Below, piece by piece: positions 59,344 to 64,000 of a stretch of DNA of 64,000 bases. The notes under the pieces were generated by a model. That model was not told the DNA's origin, ran no database searches, and saw only the letters and a program-made list of their open reading frames with translations. Each line of letters begins with the position of its first letter. The stretch's first letter is position 1. The position numbers and the translations under genes were made by a program. Source of the DNA: Panacagrimonas sp965216845 (lineage in GTDB: Bacteria; Pseudomonadota; Gammaproteobacteria; Nevskiales; Nevskiaceae); assembly GCA_965216845.1 (NCBI GenBank), contig OZ244200.1, positions 2,046,001-2,110,000 on the forward strand. Direction: 5' to 3'.

Positions 59344-59352
59344 GAGGAGCTC

Positions 59353-59916
59353 ATGCGTCTTGTCAGGAAATATCGATGCGCTGTCTTGCTGCTGCTGACC
59401 ATGCTCGCCTTGCCGGCGCAGGCGGTGGTGTTTTCCCTGGATGCGCCCCAGGCGCCGAAGAATGCGGGAATCAAGATCGATGTGCTGGCGGCGGATGCGG
59501 ATCAGCTGGGCGCGTTTCAGTTCACCCTGTTTTACGACCACCTTTCTCTGGCGCTCGAATCCGCAGACTGGGCCGGCGGCGCGGCGGGATTGCTGGAAAC
59601 CAGCGTCAAGGCGCCGGGTCAGCTGCGCATCAAGGCGGTGAACAATCAGCCACCGCCGGCGGGCAAGGCGTTCATCACGGTCAAGGGTCGAACCCTGAAA
59701 TCGGGCTCCAGTGCGATCGCATTCGTCGACTTTCGCGCCTGGTCATCGGGCGTGCCGATTATCGAGCTTCCGGCACAGGGCGAAACAGCGACGATTACGG
59801 TGGGTGGATTCAATTGGCTGTGGATTGCAATCGGGGTTGCTGCTGTGCTGATTTTATCTGTGGGCTTTTGGTTCTGGCGTCGCTCCGCGAGAAAAAATCA
59901 GGTTGGTTCGGCCTGA
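59353..59916 (+). CDS. membrane-anchored cohesin-like protein
   Basis: 187 aa. A signal peptide (about 1-24, LALPAQA) precedes one cohesin-like beta domain (about 27-140): IKIDVLAADADQLGAFQFTLFYDHLSLALESADW and later AIAFVDFRAW are the typical ligand-strand pattern of such domains. A helix at about 151-173 (WLWIAIGVAAVLILSVGFWFW) and a basic tail RRSARKN give type I topology, so the cohesin faces the periplasm. It lies 9 nt after the cohesin-dockerin gene, probably cotranscribed. It is the likely anchor for the two dockerin proteins; the cohesin call is by pattern, not by search. Confidence 0.7.
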   Translation: MRLVRKYRCAVLLLLTMLALPAQAVVFSLDAPQAPKNAGIKIDVLAADADQLGAFQFTLFYDHLSLALESADWAGGAAGLLETSVKAPGQLRIKAVNNQPPPAGKAFITVKGRTLKSGSSAIAFVDFRAWSSGVPIIELPAQGETATITVGGFNWLWIAIGVAAVLILSVGFWFWRRSARKNQVGSA

Positions 59917-59965
59917 GCAAAGGTGTCGGTCAGCTTCAACGGGATTAGATGACGGGAGGAAGCTG

Positions 59966-60262
59966 ATGCTTGTAAAACGACCGATTATTTTCGCGATGGC
60001 CCTTGCGGGTTTGCCCGCTTGTGCAACCAAGCCGCCGATTGATCTCAACACCGCGGCCGATCCGCCAGCCTGTCAGTATTGGTTGGGTGAGCGACAAAAA
60101 CTTGAGGCTCGACCAGCGGCAAGCACAACGCCAAGCACCGGCTCCACTGCCGCCGATGGGGTCGGAATGATTGTCACAGGCGTACAGGGCGCAATGGCCG
60201 GGATATACGGCATAAAGGTCGAGAATCAAATCTCCAACACCATAGCCTTGACAGGATCCTAA
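59966..60262 (+). CDS. small lipoprotein, unknown function
   Basis: 98 aa from ATG 59966 with a strong GGGAGGA site. The signal is basic (MLVKR) and hydrophobic, ending AGLPACATKPP (lipobox LPAC). The mature part is Thr/Ser/Ala-rich with one mild hydrophobic patch (GVGMIVTGVQGAMAGIYGI). I recognise no family. It lies 49 nt after the anchored cohesin gene, so it may belong to that operon. Its stop overlaps by 4 nt, tail to tail, that of the minus-strand coiled-coil protein. Confidence 0.65.
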   Translation: MLVKRPIIFAMALAGLPACATKPPIDLNTAADPPACQYWLGERQKLEARPAASTTPSTGSTAADGVGMIVTGVQGAMAGIYGIKVENQISNTIALTGS

Positions 60263-62082
60263 CGCGGACATTCAAACTTGAAGTTCCATCGGGTATTTCC
60301 GCGGCGCTCGCAGTCCGGAAAAACCTGCACGGTGGCGCGGCCGGCGCCCGGCGGAATGAAGAAATCAAAACGGCCGATTTGACTCACGCAGCCGGTATCC
60401 TTCCGGTGCCCGCCGGCGGTGATGACCATGCGATCCTTGACCGTGAACATTTGCCAGGAGAATGTGGCGTTGCCGCCGTTGAATCCCAAATCTATTTGCA
60501 CGGTTTCGGGGCGGTTGGCGCCGGCCTTGACCGCTGCGTTGCAGCTGGCGGTGCGAACCGGTGCGTTCGGTGCAGTGCCGGGGTAGGGGCCCGAGCCAGA
60601 TCGGCCGCTGTTGACCGCGGTCTGAATCGCGCTCTGGTCGCAATGTGCCAGATTGGCCGCCGCCGTTGCCGAGACCAGCGCAATTGCATTCAGCGTGTTG
60701 GCGGTATTGCTGCTGCTCTTGACCGCAGCGCGCTGCGATGCCTGCTGCAGGTTGTTGAGAAGCCTTGGGCAATCCGCGCTGGGCGTTTTGGGTGGCGGTC
60801 TTGCCGGTGGTGTGTTGCCGGATTGCGGCGGACGGGTTTGCGGGATGCTTGTTTGGGGCGCCGGCGTTGGCGGCGCTGCCGCCACGGTCTGGCCGGGGAC
60901 GCAAGCCGTGCCGTCCGCGTTCCAGCTATAGCCTGATTTGCAGAAACACAGCGGCTTGCCGTTGCCGTTGTCCCAAGCCGCGGCGTGGGGGCCGAATCTG
61001 GAGCAATCCGTTTGTGCGACGCTTGGCGGGGGCGTGGGGGGCGTTGGCGGTGATGGTGCAGGCGGCGGGGTCTGAGGTCGCGCCAGGCAGGGCTGAATCT
61101 GATCGGCACCTGCCAGCACGATGGGAGTCTTGCTGGCGGCACCGGCGCGTGACAACAGGTCGCTGTCGGCCGATGGGGCTGGCGGCGCGTTGAAAGCCGT
61201 GTCGTCCAGGCTGAAATCCAGCACGGCCAAGGAATCAGCCGGTGGATCCAAAAAAGCTGTGGCGTCTGCGCCGGCGCGTTTGAGGCGTGCGCCTTTCAAC
61301 TCGATGCCGCGCGCGGCCTTGCCGGACCATTGGCGGCTGATTCTTTCAATTTGCTCGATTTCCTTGATCTCGAAAGATTCGGCTTGCCGCAACCAGTCCC
61401 GCCAGGCGTCAAAGGCGCGCTTGATCTCATCACCAAGCGCCGCGTGGCGCGCTTTGGCATCCTGCATGTCTGTTTCGGCCTGCGCCCGAGCGCCAGCCCT
61501 GGACAGGCGCTCGAATTGATCGCGCTGCGCATCGGTCTGACTCAGGGTTTGTTGATAGCGGCTGAGCGCACTGGCAACACGCTTGCGCGGCGCATCGAGT
61601 TGATCACGCGCCGCATTCACCTGACTCAGACAGGCATTGCCTTGGCTGAACGCGTCGCTTGTGCTGCCGCAGGCCTGGCGTACGCATTGTCTGGTTTGTT
61701 GTTCGGCGGCTGCGCGTTCGGATTCAAATGTGCTGAGCGCCGATTCCAGCGCTGAGCGCCGTTTGTCCAGGGATTGGCTCGAATCATTCAGCTGATCCAG
61801 GGCTTGCCGGGACGCGCCTTGCTGTTGCGCCAGGTCTTGTCTGATCCGGTCAATGTCCGACCGGATCTGCTGCAATCGATTTTCAACATCCAGCGTGCCG
61901 ACCAGATCCTGCGCCCGTTTGCGTGCCGTGGCGATTCGCTCGATTTGCGCATCAAGGCGGTCCAGTTCGCGGTGGTGCTCGGCCAGCTGCGGGGGATCAT
62001 TGGCCCAAAGTCTTGCCGTGACGCAAAACAGGCCAAGCCACAGCGCTTGCAATATGACGCGCTTGGTCGGACGTATGATCAT
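60259..62082 (-). CDS. secreted coiled-coil protein with Cys module and 93-residue four-Cys domain
   Basis: 607 aa. The signal peptide ends near RLWA. A long charged coiled coil (about residues 30-270) contains two Cys-bearing breaks (CVRQACGSTSD; ACLSQVN). A Pro-rich linker leads to a small Cys module (about 360-395, PLCFCKSGYSWNADGTACV, EGF-like in spacing). A second Pro-rich linker and a helical stretch follow. At the C-terminus (514-606) is the same gapless four-Cys domain found in the two dockerin proteins (FSWQM, GHRKDTGCV, VFPDC, FECP). It lacks a dockerin. It is antisense-convergent to the lipoprotein gene. Function unknown; the shared domain and location tie it to the cluster. Confidence 0.75.
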   Translation of the reverse strand: MIIRPTKRVILQALWLGLFCVTARLWANDPPQLAEHHRELDRLDAQIERIATARKRAQDLVGTLDVENRLQQIRSDIDRIRQDLAQQQGASRQALDQLNDSSQSLDKRRSALESALSTFESERAAAEQQTRQCVRQACGSTSDAFSQGNACLSQVNAARDQLDAPRKRVASALSRYQQTLSQTDAQRDQFERLSRAGARAQAETDMQDAKARHAALGDEIKRAFDAWRDWLRQAESFEIKEIEQIERISRQWSGKAARGIELKGARLKRAGADATAFLDPPADSLAVLDFSLDDTAFNAPPAPSADSDLLSRAGAASKTPIVLAGADQIQPCLARPQTPPPAPSPPTPPTPPPSVAQTDCSRFGPHAAAWDNGNGKPLCFCKSGYSWNADGTACVPGQTVAAAPPTPAPQTSIPQTRPPQSGNTPPARPPPKTPSADCPRLLNNLQQASQRAAVKSSSNTANTLNAIALVSATAAANLAHCDQSAIQTAVNSGRSGSGPYPGTAPNAPVRTASCNAAVKAGANRPETVQIDLGFNGGNATFSWQMFTVKDRMVITAGGHRKDTGCVSQIGRFDFFIPPGAGRATVQVFPDCERRGNTRWNFKFECPR

Positions 62083-62426
62083 GACGAGCGAATGCAGCTC
62101 ATATCACCTATTCCAGCGGCTGGGATTGCAGCCCCTGCGCTACCTCAGCGCATGATCAAAGTTTAGCCCGAACGATTCATGCAGTACACGCACCGAGGCC
62201 TGATATTGGACGCCACAGGTTCTCAGACCCAGTTTCAGCCGCAGCGCGAAACCGGACGCTTGCGCGATGTTGGTGAACTTCCGACAGGACGCTGTTGCGG
62301 ATGAAGCTGCCGGTCTCAACCATTGACGCCACGCGATAACATTCGGGCGATCGATTTCGTTGCTCGCACCAGCCTGTGAAATCACCGCTTGGTAGAATTC
62401 AGCCTTTCGCCAAGCCCTGATCCGGA
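62083..62426. other. 344-nt intergenic region upstream of pyrG
   Basis: No ORF that I can support. It separates the divergent coiled-coil gene from pyrG. The only clear signal is the extended -10 described separately near its right end. I see no repeat or hairpin of note. Confidence 0.5.
62390..62398 (+). promoter_or_regulatory. extended -10 promoter of pyrG
   Basis: TGGTAGAAT (TG, one base, TAGAAT) lies 28 nt before the pyrG ATG. No good -35 stands 17 nt upstream, consistent with an extended -10 promoter. The start would be close to 62405, leaving a short leader. Confidence 0.45.

Positions 62427-64000
<1,574 letters not shown>

Overview
The window is a GC-rich piece of a gammaproteobacterial chromosome. 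Gene content and order (hrcA-grpE-dnaK-dnaJ; map|rpsB-tsf-pyrH-frr-uppS-cdsA-dxr-rseP-bamA-skp-lpxD-fabZ-lpxA-lpxB-rnhB-dnaE-accA-tilS-pyrG; a fimU-to-pilE minor pilin operon; an H-NS-type nucleoid protein; an AlkK-like acyl-CoA ligase) fit a free-living relative of the Xanthomonadales/Nevskiales. The family placement is inferred from gene order and protein style, not measured.

Left part (1-11,252): the end of hrcA, then grpE, dnaK and dnaJ, with two good sigma-32-type promoters (before grpE and before dnaK), so heat-shock control appears double (HrcA plus sigma-32). A repeat-rich gap follows, then nadC and argF on the minus strand, a PuuD-like membrane protein with a 31-residue membrane peptide upstream of it, monothiol glutaredoxin grxD, a MoCF/CinA-like protein, an H-NS-like protein, two tRNA-Arg genes and a ThiO-like glycine oxidase. 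11,274-17,808 (minus strand) is a type IV pilus minor pilin operon, fimU-pilV-pilW-pilX-pilY1-pilE, in which fimU and pilV form one uninterrupted reading frame. tRNA-Thr(CGU) and tRNA-Ser(UGA) and a class I fructose-bisphosphate aldolase follow.

Middle (19,552-45,871): map-glnD-dapD-dapE on the minus strand diverge from rpsB. The plus strand then carries the long conserved translation, isoprenoid, envelope and lipid A series through dnaE, accA and tilS. Genes are tightly packed, with many 1-10 nt overlaps. Palindromic or tandem repeats occur between dnaK and dnaJ, downstream of dnaJ, between lpxA and lpxB, at the rnhB/dnaE junction and before tilS.

Right part (45,872-62,426): about 16.5 kb of accessory genes separates tilS from pyrG. 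It holds (i) an AlkK-like acyl-CoA ligase; (ii) a seven-gene minus-strand operon encoding a vWA lipoprotein, an ABC ATPase, an FtsX-type permease, a cysteine-free SUMF1/FGE-fold protein, two coiled-coil lipoproteins and an S41 peptidase. This resembles the TagQRST/PpkA envelope signalling module of type VI secretion, but no kinase, phosphatase or T6SS structural gene is visible; (iii) a cohesin/dockerin cluster: two secreted proteins ending in dockerin repeats, one of which also has a cohesin-like domain, and a membrane-anchored cohesin-like protein. A gapless 93-residue four-cysteine domain is shared by three proteins there, including a coiled-coil secreted protein on the other strand. Together (ii) and (iii) are the best candidates for an undescribed envelope-associated system. 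pyrG runs off the right edge.
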